18,227 bases of DNA from Sulfuricella sp. (GTDB lineage: Bacteria; Pseudomonadota; Gammaproteobacteria; Burkholderiales; Sulfuricellaceae): contig JAUYSN010000368.1 in the NCBI GenBank assembly GCA_030696235.1, positions 1 through 18,227 on the forward strand. Reading direction: 5' to 3'. The translations under genes and the position numbers were made by a program. The first letter of the stretch is position 1. Each line of letters opens with the position of its first letter. The notes under the pieces are model-generated. The model saw only the letters and a list, made by a program, of their open reading frames with translations. It did not search any database and was not told the DNA's origin. Positions 1 to 5,137 of the stretch are shown here, one piece after another.

Positions 1-1
1 A

Positions 2-724
2 AAGCTTAACGCGAGCTCGTTAAAGGCTGTGATTGAGGCTGACTCAGAGTTGCTGCAAGAGTTTGGTGCAATTCACAAAGACGGCGTTTCATCTGGCGTA
101 AAAGCACGTATTTCCCATTTGGTTAAAGCTCTGGCCAAGCGCATTGCCTCGGGGAAAGAAGGTCTCCAATCTTTGAGACCGATGCTTGAATTCGTAGCTA
201 GCCGCGTTCCCGCCGCATGGCTTGATATTTCACAGCTTTATATAGAAGAGGGGAATGAATCCGGAAAGGAGTGGGCAAAAGATGCGCTCCGTCGGTACAT
301 TGAAAGCGGTGACGTGTCCGTCTCGAGGATTGAGATTTGGAAAAATCTAGCGGATCTTTGCCACGCGACAGGCGATATCCAAGGTGAAATGCAGGCGCTG
401 GCGGAATCATCTGATACTCCAAACATATCGACTGAAGAGCTTAGCTCCCTCGCTGACCGTATCAATCGAATATTTTCCACCGCGAAGCGCGAGGGGAAGG
501 TGCCGTTTCAACCCGATGAGCGCAAGTACCTAGTTGGAAAGCTAATTAAACATCTTGAAGCCCGTCTCCCGCATTTGGACCCAACTGACCTTTCCCGTCT
601 TGCGTGGTTGAACATGCATGTCAACAATGAGGCCAGAGCACAAGCGCTTGCTGAGAAAGGGTTGGAGATGGACAATGAAAACGAGTACTGCATCAAGCTT
701 GTTGAAAAACTTGTTCGGCGTTAG
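2..724 (+). CDS. C-terminal part of a larger helical-repeat protein (partial at left edge)
   Basis: The reading frame is open from the first bases of the window (it reads KLNASSLKAV before the GTG at 29), so this is most likely the C-terminal 240 residues of a longer protein rather than a complete gene starting at the GTG, which has no convincing ribosome binding site. The visible part is rich in helix-forming residues and looks like degenerate TPR/HEAT-type repeats. An example is the last segment, around residues 185-225 counted from the GTG, where LSRLAWLNMHVNNEARAQAL is followed by a typical TPR-like GLEMDNEN turn. No catalytic motif is visible. Large proteins with such tails include STAND-type NTPases and other accessory or defence proteins, but the diagnostic N-terminus is outside the window, so I do not assign a function. 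GC is lower than in the core genes, which fits an acquired region. Confidence 0.6.
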   Translation, partial: KLNASSLKAVIEADSELLQEFGAIHKDGVSSGVKARISHLVKALAKRIASGKEGLQSLRPMLEFVASRVPAAWLDISQLYIEEGNESGKEWAKDALRRYIESGDVSVSRIEIWKNLADLCHATGDIQGEMQALAESSDTPNISTEELSSLADRINRIFSTAKREGKVPFQPDERKYLVGKLIKHLEARLPHLDPTDLSRLAWLNMHVNNEARAQALAEKGLEMDNENEYCIKLVEKLVRR

Positions 725-750
725 CCGAGCGATTCTAGAAAATCAAAGGG

Positions 751-810
751 GCCAGGTTCGCATTGTTTTTGAGAGGAATCAAAAAGATCAGAAATTAATT
801 TGAGCCTGGC
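751..810. repeat. Imperfect inverted-repeat remnant (RAYT/REP-end-like)
   Basis: GCCAGGTTCGCATT (751-764) and AATTTGAGCCTGGC (797-810) are inverted copies, with 11 of 14 positions pairing, separated by an AT-rich 32-bp centre. The outer sequence AAAGGGGCCAGG resembles the AAAGGGGTCAAG found at the ends of the complete RAYT element at 14.5-15.5 kb in this window. It may be a decayed non-autonomous copy of a related element lying between the left-edge gene and the convergent neighbour. It could also serve as a weak terminator. Confidence 0.35.
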
Positions 811-852
811 ACATTTGATTCCGCCTTCAACACGCCCAACGACCGTAAGCGA

Positions 853-1563
853 CTAATCAGGTAATTTATCGCGGAGCTCGTTCCGGTCAAACCACCATGA
901 GTCGCCGACGATGGCATTAACCACCTGACTCAGCCGGGGCAGAAATACCTGCGGGTCGCGTAAGCCCAGCTTGTCCATCCACGCATCAAGCGCCTGTTGA
1001 TCCTGTACATTGCTATGGCGTGCGGCAACGCGGGCGATGAGATTATTCGCCAGCAGGCTCCAGTCCCCGTGCTTTGCATCATCGGCGCGCAGGTCGATCA
1101 CGTAGCGCGTCGTGACGGCGGCGAGCGCTGCGCCATCCGAATGGCTGGGCGTTTCTGTGACCACATGGTCAAGCATGGCATAGGTGAGTTCAGGCGCAAC
1201 CGGGAAAGTCACCGCAAGCCAGACGCCCATGCCCAGGGCGGGGATCGAGGCGGCTTGTTCGGTCTGGTAAAGCACGTTGCACGCCTCCACGGCGTCTTGC
1301 CATGATTCGTTTTTCAATGAGGTATCGAAGGCCGAACGCGCCAGATTCCAGGCTTCTTCCTTGCGCTCCAGCCAGACCAGAATTTCGGCGATATCCAGTT
1401 GCAGCCGGGCGCGTTCCAGCGTGTCGGCGCCTGAATGGCGCTCCAGCTGAAGCTTCTTTTCACTCAGCTGTTGCTCGAATTCGGCCTTCTCGTCTTCGGT
1501 CAAGCCGTCTTGCAGCTCGGCCATGTAAGCGTATGGGTCGGTATCTGGATTGTTTTCGCTCAT
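853..1563 (-). CDS. Conserved-looking hypothetical protein, 236 aa, helical
   Basis: I do not recognise a named family. The protein is acidic at its N-terminus and almost entirely helical by composition. Residues about 15-60 are rich in Glu/Lys/Gln and could form a coiled coil. The segment after it (DIAEILVWLERKEEAWNLAR) has the two-helix rhythm of a TPR-like repeat, and a Trp-rich segment (GDSWWFDRNEL) lies near the end. There is no signal peptide or membrane segment, so it is probably cytoplasmic. The ATG at 1563 is the first start in the frame; the Shine-Dalgarno signal is weak. It is transcribed away from the toxin-antitoxin operon, with 137 bp between the two start codons, and converges on the left-edge gene. 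The coding call rests on good codon use over the full length. Confidence 0.6.
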   Translation of the reverse strand: MSENNPDTDPYAYMAELQDGLTEDEKAEFEQQLSEKKLQLERHSGADTLERARLQLDIAEILVWLERKEEAWNLARSAFDTSLKNESWQDAVEACNVLYQTEQAASIPALGMGVWLAVTFPVAPELTYAMLDHVVTETPSHSDGAALAAVTTRYVIDLRADDAKHGDWSLLANNLIARVAARHSNVQDQQALDAWMDKLGLRDPQVFLPRLSQVVNAIVGDSWWFDRNELRDKLPD

Positions 1564-1657
1564 GCTTGCATTTCGTGTTCGTTATCGGAAAGCGTGATTT
1601 TAAGGCATTTTGCCCGTGCGGATTGCACGGTCGGCGCAGGAATCACGCAAAATCCGC

Positions 1658-1684
1658 TATACTTGCATTGCAAATGCAATGCAA
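1658..1684 (+). promoter_or_regulatory. Promoter -10 box and palindromic operator of the toxin-antitoxin operon
   Basis: A good -10 box, TATACT, lies at 1658-1663. It is followed directly by a perfect 9-bp inverted repeat, TTGCATTGC (1663-1671) and GCAATGCAA (1676-1684), with a 4-bp AAAT spacer. No strong -35 is seen at the usual distance. A palindrome sitting on the transcription start just ahead of an antitoxin gene is the classical layout for autorepression by the antitoxin or the toxin-antitoxin complex. The Shine-Dalgarno AGGAG (1689-1693) follows immediately, 7 nt before the ATG. Confidence 0.6.
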
Positions 1685-1700
1685 TAATAGGAGCCCGACC

Positions 1701-1973
1701 ATGAAAACCGCCACTATCCCATCGCTGCGTGTTGATCCCGAACTCCGGCATGCAGCAGAAAGCGTCCTTCAGGACGGAGAAACCTTGTCCGGTTTCGTGG
1801 AACAATCCCTGCGGGCCAACATTGAGCGCCGGCGCTTGCAGCTGGAATTTGTCGCGCGCGGGCTGGCCTCACGCGAGCAAGCGCGGCTTACCGGCGAATA
1901 CTACCCTGCCGAGGATGTGCAGCGCGAACTGGAGGCTATGTTGACCCAAGCTGAAGCCAAGGCCGGTGCATGA
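1701..1973 (+). CDS. Antitoxin of a ParE/RelE-type type II toxin-antitoxin pair (YlcI/YnfO-like)
   Basis: This small protein of 90 residues starts at an ATG with AGGAG 7 nt upstream. Its N-terminal third (SLRVDPELRHAAESVL...SGFVEQSLRANI) reads as a ribbon-helix-helix DNA-binding fold: a short strand followed by two helices, as in CopG/YlcI/YnfO-type antitoxins. The C-terminal part (from about residue 45) is a charged helix and tail of the kind that wraps the partner toxin. The stop codon overlaps the start of the next gene in an ATGA arrangement (1970-1973), so the two are translationally coupled. The perfect palindrome upstream suggests that it represses its own promoter. The exact antitoxin family is an inference; the pair organisation is directly visible. 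Confidence 0.8.
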   Translation: MKTATIPSLRVDPELRHAAESVLQDGETLSGFVEQSLRANIERRRLQLEFVARGLASREQARLTGEYYPAEDVQRELEAMLTQAEAKAGA

Positions 1974-2269
1974 GCTATCGCGTCCGCTACACCAAGGCGG
2001 CAAGGGAGGATTTGCGGCGCTTGTATGCGTTCCTTCTCGAACACGATCTAAAAGCCGCGCGCAGGGCACTTGACGCGATTGGCAAAGGCATTGAACTTCT
2101 GCAGGAGTTCCCTTTCACTTGCCGGAAGGCGGCGCCTGACAACCCCTTCTTGCGGGAGCTGGTCATTTCGTTTGGCGTAGCGGGTTACATTGCCTTGTTC
2201 GAAATAGAGGACGGCGAAACCGTCACCATCCTGGCGGTTCGCCACCAACGTGAAGACGATTACTTCTGA
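1970..2269 (+). CDS. RelE/ParE family toxin
   Basis: The 99-residue protein has the ParE/RelE fold signature in order: an N-terminal strand (YRVRYTKAAREDL), two helices (RRLYAFLLEHDLKAARRALDAI), the conserved region around LLQEFPFTCRK, then the core strands ending in RELVISFGVAGYIALFEIE and TVTILAVRHQREDDYF. The terminal AVRHQRE.DY is typical of ParE-like members. ParE toxins inhibit DNA gyrase and RelE members cleave mRNA on the ribosome; the sequence alone does not tell which activity applies here. The gene overlaps the antitoxin by 4 nt and has no promoter of its own, so its expression depends on the antitoxin transcript. It appears complete and intact. Confidence 0.85.
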   Translation: MSYRVRYTKAAREDLRRLYAFLLEHDLKAARRALDAIGKGIELLQEFPFTCRKAAPDNPFLRELVISFGVAGYIALFEIEDGETVTILAVRHQREDDYF

Positions 2270-2402
2270 CAAGTCCGTGTAGGGCAGGGCCGGCAAGTTC
2301 ACAGCGAACATTTGAAGCTCTTCACAGAACGAGGCACAATGCGCATCTTAAAAGATTTTTTACCGCGCACTTCGATTGCGTTGAAGCGCGCCGGGTCGAT
2401 AG

Positions 2403-2621
2403 ATGGCGATGAATTCCGAAGATTTGCAGCTCCTGGTTACCCGCGTCATGCCTTACGGCAAGTACAAGGGCCACCTGATTGCCGATCTGCCGGGACGTTA
2501 CCTTAACTGGTTTGCCCGCGAAGGCTTTCCCTCCGGCGAAATCGGCCGTCTGTTGGCGCTGATGCAGGAGCTGGATCACAATGGTCTATCATCTTTGCTG
2601 GACCCTTTACGAAAGCGATAA
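2403..2621 (+). CDS. DUF3820 family small protein
   Basis: The 72-residue protein carries the DUF3820 core: MPYGKYKGHLIADLPGRYLNWFAREGFPSGEIGRLL, i.e. the conserved PxGKYKG motif, a DLP turn, YLxWF and the G-x-hydrophobic helix. Members are widespread small cytoplasmic proteins, annotated in places as putative quorum-sensing-regulated virulence factors, without an established biochemical role. Two in-frame ATGs (2403 and 2409) are possible; neither has a strong Shine-Dalgarno, and I keep the upstream one. The 133 bp between it and the toxin gene contain no visible gene. The next small gene follows closely, so the two may be cotranscribed. Confidence 0.75.
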   Translation: MAMNSEDLQLLVTRVMPYGKYKGHLIADLPGRYLNWFAREGFPSGEIGRLLALMQELDHNGLSSLLDPLRKR

Positions 2622-2658
2622 TGCACTCAGACGTTGAGTGATGATGGGATATGCCGCC

Positions 2659-2925
2659 ATGAATGAACAGCAACCGATTTCCCCTCGTCGTCGCCAGCAA
2701 GAGCTTCTGGCAATCCCGGAACGGCTACGAACCGACGCCCAGTGGGACGAGCTCAACGAACTGGAGATTGCTCTGGCTTCCGCGAATCGGGCAGAAACTC
2801 ATGAGCCAGCCGTGCGCCGGAGCGCCCCCGTATCCGCCGGCCAGCCAAAACGCGGCGGTGACACGCAAGGCAAAAAGCCGCTCAAGAAATTCCACAAGAG
2901 GCCACCCAAGGGAGCCGCACCTTAA
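2659..2925 (+). CDS. Small basic hypothetical protein
   Basis: An 88-residue protein if started at the ATG at 2659, which has GGGAT about 8 nt upstream. The frame can be extended to a GTG at 2638. It has two parts: a folded-looking helical half (PRRRQQELLAIPERLRTDAQWDELNELEIAL, about residues 9-42) and a disordered, Lys/Arg/Pro-rich tail (GKKPLKKFHKRPPKGAAP). Such a tail suggests binding to nucleic acid or ribosomes, but this is inference only. I do not recognise a family. It follows the DUF3820 gene after 37 bp on the same strand. Confidence 0.55.
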   Translation: MNEQQPISPRRRQQELLAIPERLRTDAQWDELNELEIALASANRAETHEPAVRRSAPVSAGQPKRGGDTQGKKPLKKFHKRPPKGAAP

Positions 2926-2987
2926 AGGGCCCTCTCGGAAGGCTTCAGTATTTTCTGAAACGCGATGTCCATTTCATCGGCTATTGC

Positions 2988-3008
2988 GCTCCCGCCCCTT
3001 GCGGGAGC
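2988..3008. terminator. GC-rich hairpin, possible terminator or REP-like palindrome
   Basis: A perfect 8-bp stem, GCTCCCGC (2988-2995) and GCGGGAGC (3001-3008), with a 5-nt loop. No T-run follows on either strand, so it is either a weak terminator for the small gene upstream, a 3'-end stabiliser, or a REP-type palindrome. The rest of 2926-3241 has no intact gene. Confidence 0.4.
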
Positions 3009-3036
3009 GGGAGTGTGCAGGATGAACTGCCGTGGC

Positions 3037-3114
3037 TTATTTCTTGGGTTCCATGGCCATGCTGCCACCCTGTTCCATTTTGCCGCCTTGCTCCATCTTG
3101 GCGTTGTGAATCCT
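3037..3114 (-). pseudogene. Degraded Met/Glu/Gly-rich ORF remnant
   Basis: On the minus strand, in frame to a TAA at 3037-3039, the sequence reads RIHNAKMEQGGKMEQGG followed by SMAMEPKK. A tandem KMEQGG repeat ending in a Lys tail is not expected by chance and looks like the C-terminus of a small, possibly metal-binding, protein. The frame is closed upstream by a TAG at 3115-3117, and a 7-base homopolymer T run (3121-3127, minus strand) lies just before it, so the N-terminal part is lost or frameshifted. The only internal start (ATG at 3096) would give a 19-residue peptide. A sigF-type promoter lies about 100 bp upstream and points at it. Confidence 0.35.
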
Positions 3115-3167
3115 CTATTTAAAAAAATGGCATCATTGCAACGGGTTTGATGTCGAAAGATAAAAAT

Positions 3168-3195
3168 CACGGGGTATCAGGCTGCATGCCCCGTG
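3168..3195 (-). terminator. Hairpin followed by a T-rich run on the minus strand
   Basis: CACGGGG (3168-3174) and CCCCGTG (3189-3195) form a 7-bp stem with a 14-nt loop. On the minus strand the stem is followed by ATTTTTAT, which is the layout of an intrinsic terminator or attenuator. It lies within a few bases of the expected transcription start of the leftward sigF-type promoter, so transcripts from that promoter would meet it at once. Confidence 0.4.
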
Positions 3196-3198
3196 TAC

Positions 3199-3231
3199 TA
3201 ACCTATTCGGACAGACCCGAAAAAAGGTTAC
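3199..3231 (-). promoter_or_regulatory. Candidate sigF (ECF)-type promoter dyad upstream of the sigma factor
   Basis: On the minus strand GTAACC (3231-3226) is followed after exactly 16 nt by CGAA (3209-3206). This agrees with the GTAACC-N16-CGAA element that I recall for Caulobacter SigF promoters. The region is a dyad: on the plus strand TAACC (3199-3203) and CGAA (3218-3221) are also present, but with a 14-nt spacer. The site sits immediately upstream of the sigma gene at 3242. It could therefore be an autoregulatory site, a leftward target promoter, or both. The sequence match is seen; the function is inferred. Confidence 0.45.
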
Positions 3232-3241
3232 ATCGAGTTCA

Positions 3242-3781
3242 ATGGCGGATAAAACGGAAAATCTGGAAGCGCTGATGAAGCTGTCCCTGGGCGGGGACCA
3301 GCGTGCCTATGCGGTTCTGTTGCAGGAAACCGCGCGCTTGCTCCGTCCGTTTCTGGCCAGGCGCCTCAATTCCGGCTCCGAGGTGGACGACCTGTTGCAG
3401 GAAATCCTGATTTCCATCCACAAGGCGCGGCACACCTACGATGGCAAGCGGCCGTACAAGCCCTGGGTCTATGCGATCGCCAAGTTCCGTTTGCAGGATC
3501 ATTTGCGCGCGCATTATGCCGACCACCTGCGCCACGCCGTTGATTTGTCCGAGGTGGAAAATGATTTGCAGGAGCCTGTAACCAAATCCGACATCACTTA
3601 CGAATCTATCAGTGGGGAAATTGAAAAACTTCCGCCGAAGCAGGCCGCCATCCTGCAGATGATGCACCAGGAGGGCTATACCGCCAAAGAAGTGGCAGAA
3701 AAGATCGGCATGAAAGAGTCCGCGGTGAAGGTTGCCGCGCACCGGGCTTACAAGATATTGAGAAAGATACTGGAAAGATAA
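3242..3781 (+). CDS. sigF: ECF sigma factor, SigF-like (NrsF-controlled group)
   Basis: A 179-residue sigma-70 family protein of extracytoplasmic-function type, with only regions 2 and 4. Region 2 spans about residues 15-90 and includes the core-binding DDLLQEILISIHKA and the -10-recognition segment PYKPWVYAIAKFRLQDHLR. Region 4 spans about 125-175 (LPPKQAAILQMMHQEGYTAKE), with the helix-turn-helix AEKIGMKESAVKVAAHRAY that reads the -35. Its stop codon overlaps the ATG of the NrsF-like gene in a TAATG arrangement. In Caulobacter this pair responds to heavy metals and oxidative stress, so a similar role is likely. The ATG at 3242 is the natural start, but the Shine-Dalgarno is poor. A dyad with sigF-like promoter elements lies directly upstream. 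Confidence 0.85.
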   Translation: MADKTENLEALMKLSLGGDQRAYAVLLQETARLLRPFLARRLNSGSEVDDLLQEILISIHKARHTYDGKRPYKPWVYAIAKFRLQDHLRAHYADHLRHAVDLSEVENDLQEPVTKSDITYESISGEIEKLPPKQAAILQMMHQEGYTAKEVAEKIGMKESAVKVAAHRAYKILRKILER

Positions 3782-4416
3782 TGGCAAACATCGAAGAACT
3801 GGTTGAAAGCCTGGCCCGGGACGCCGCTCCGGTGAAGCCGGCCCCCCATCCGCTCATGCTGAGCCTCGGATGGGTGGCGGTGGCGGCGGTCTATCTCGTG
3901 GTGTCCCTCTGGATTTCCGGCCTGCGCCCGGACCTGATGCAAAAGCTCCATGAGCCGTGGTTCGTCGCCGAGATGGTCTCCCTCGCCCTGATCTTCATCG
4001 CCACGTCGCTGAGTGCCGCGGTGCTGGCGTTTCCCGATCTGCACCAGATGCGCAAGGCGGCCCTGGCTCCGGCCGGCCTGTTTGCCCTCTTCGTGGTCAT
4101 CCTGTTTTTTGCCTGGCGCGCCGACGTGCCGCCTGCGCCTCTGCCCGTGCACGACTTCGAATGCACTGCCAGCATCACCCTGTTCTCGCTCTTGCCGGCC
4201 GCCTGGACGTTCTTGGCCATGCGCCGATTCGCCAGCACCCATTACCGCTGGGCGGGCAGTGTCGCGCTGCTTTTCGCATTCAGCGTTGGCGCGTTGTGGC
4301 TGCGGCTGCATGAGTTGAACAATTCGGTCATCCACGTCATCCAGTGGCATTACCTGCCCATGCTGGGCATCGGCCTTGTCGGCTGGTGGCTGGGGAAAAG
4401 CTTGTTGAAATGGTAG
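3781..4416 (+). CDS. nrsF: NrsF/DUF1109 family membrane anti-sigma factor
   Basis: A 211-residue integral membrane protein with about six hydrophobic helices (roughly residues 27-46, 62-84, 96-112, 131-147, 157-174 and 190-206). The order and the motifs match NrsF/DUF1109: HDFECTASITLFSLLPA after the third helix, then HYRWAGSVALLFAFSVGALWLRLH, and a final IQWHYLPMLGIGLVGWW. NrsF proteins hold their partner ECF sigma factor at the membrane until a metal or redox signal arrives. In Caulobacter NrsF two cysteines about 50 residues apart are reported to matter. Here Cys128 is kept but the residue 50 positions later is Glu178, and Cys128 is the only cysteine in the protein. The start overlaps the sigma stop codon, showing translational coupling. 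Confidence 0.85.
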   Translation: MANIEELVESLARDAAPVKPAPHPLMLSLGWVAVAAVYLVVSLWISGLRPDLMQKLHEPWFVAEMVSLALIFIATSLSAAVLAFPDLHQMRKAALAPAGLFALFVVILFFAWRADVPPAPLPVHDFECTASITLFSLLPAAWTFLAMRRFASTHYRWAGSVALLFAFSVGALWLRLHELNNSVIHVIQWHYLPMLGIGLVGWWLGKSLLKW

Positions 4417-4525
4417 TGCCTGCCGAGCGGGGGTGATTGGCTGAACCACCCAATTGGGCGGGGGTGGCGAATCCGGCGCGCTCCGTATTTGTCTTCCGCG
4501 ATGCCCGGACCTTTTTCGCGGGGAG

Positions 4526-4554
4526 TGGTCATGGCAGGCATGGCGCCATGACCA
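4526..4554. repeat. Palindrome between nrsF and hsp20
   Basis: TGGTCATGGC (4526-4535) and GCCATGACCA (4545-4554) form a perfect 10-bp stem with a 9-nt loop that itself repeats GGCATGGC. There is no following T-run. It could be a protein-binding site or a weak terminator of the sigF-nrsF transcript. The remaining intergenic DNA from 4417 to the promoter at 4576 shows no gene. Confidence 0.35.
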
Positions 4555-4575
4555 ACCGGGCCGATTCCTCTCCAT

Positions 4576-4604
4576 CTTGAATTGCCCGTCTTTTCCTCTA
4601 TATT
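4576..4604 (+). promoter_or_regulatory. Promoter of hsp20
   Basis: TTGAAT (4577-4582) and TATATT (4599-4604) with a 16-bp spacer make a good sigma-70 promoter. The same stretch begins CTTGAA (4576-4581) and has CCTCTATAT (4595-4603) about 13 bp later, which partly resembles a sigma-32 heat-shock promoter (CTTGAA, then a CCCCAT-like -10). The start site would fall about 50 nt before the AAGGAG Shine-Dalgarno (4650-4655) of the chaperone gene. Confidence 0.5.
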
Positions 4605-4662
4605 TAAGCCAGAGGCAAGGAACTTGCCGGTTTTTCAGTGGCTTTGGATAAGGAGTATCGAG

Positions 4663-5094
4663 ATGGCGAACATTACCCGTTACGACCCGTTTGACGTGGC
4701 TTTAGATCCCTTTGACGACCTCTTCCGGGGCTTTCTCCGCCCGGTGCGCTTTGAGGGCCAGCCCCAGCCGATGCAGATCAAGATGGACGTGAAGGAGGAC
4801 GACAAGAATTATAATGTCCATGCCGAGATTCCCGGCGTGAAGAAGGAGGACATCCACGTCACCATCGAGGGCAACCAGGTCAGCATCAGCGCCGAGATTA
4901 AGAAGGAAAAAGAGGAAAAGGAAGGCGGGAAAGTGTTGCGCAGTGAACGCTACTACGGCAAGGTGTACCGCAGCTTCACCCTTGGTCAGGATGTGGACGA
5001 TACCAAGGCAACGGCCAAGTACAACGAGGGTGTGCTTAATTTGACCCTGCCGAAGAAGGCCACGTCCAGCGCGAAGAAGCTGGCCATCCAGTAA
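4663..5094 (+). CDS. Hsp20/alpha-crystallin family small heat-shock protein
   Basis: A 143-residue ATP-independent holdase chaperone of the cytoplasm that binds unfolding proteins and forms oligomers. The N-terminal arm (NITRYDPFDVALDPFDDLFRGFLRPV) is typical of bacterial Hsp20. The alpha-crystallin domain runs from about residue 38 (MQIKMDVKEDDKNYNVHAEIPGVKKEDIHVTIE) to 133, with the hallmark GVLNLTLPKK (the A-x-x-x-n-G-v-L motif) near its end. The short C-terminal tail SSAKKLAIQ carries a hydrophobic pair in place of the I-x-I anchor. The ATG at 4663 is chosen because AAGGAG lies 7-8 nt upstream; an in-frame upstream extension to 4582 falls within the promoter. It is monocistronic and ends in a strong terminator. 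Confidence 0.92.
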   Translation: MANITRYDPFDVALDPFDDLFRGFLRPVRFEGQPQPMQIKMDVKEDDKNYNVHAEIPGVKKEDIHVTIEGNQVSISAEIKKEKEEKEGGKVLRSERYYGKVYRSFTLGQDVDDTKATAKYNEGVLNLTLPKKATSSAKKLAIQ

Positions 5095-5110
5095 TTCCGG
5101 CAACCCCCGA

Positions 5111-5137
5111 AAAAAGGCGGCTCTGTGCCGCCTTTTT
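5111..5137. terminator. Bidirectional intrinsic terminator
   Basis: A perfect 11-bp inverted repeat, AAAAAGGCGGC (5111-5121) and GCCGCCTTTTT (5127-5137), with a TCTGT loop. The T-run is present on both strands. It ends hsp20 from the left and the acyl-CoA synthetase from the right; the stop codon of the latter begins at the last base of the stem. Confidence 0.9.

Noticed and set aside
2922..3170. Minus-strand frame of 82 codons downstream of the leftward promoter
   Set aside because: It is in a different frame from the KMEQGG repeat and its product looks random. The repeat frame is the better sign of a former gene.
3748..4575. Minus-strand frame of 275 codons over nrsF
   Set aside because: Its composition (Gln/Arg/His/Gly) is that of an antisense shadow, while the plus strand encodes a recognisable membrane protein coupled to the sigma gene.
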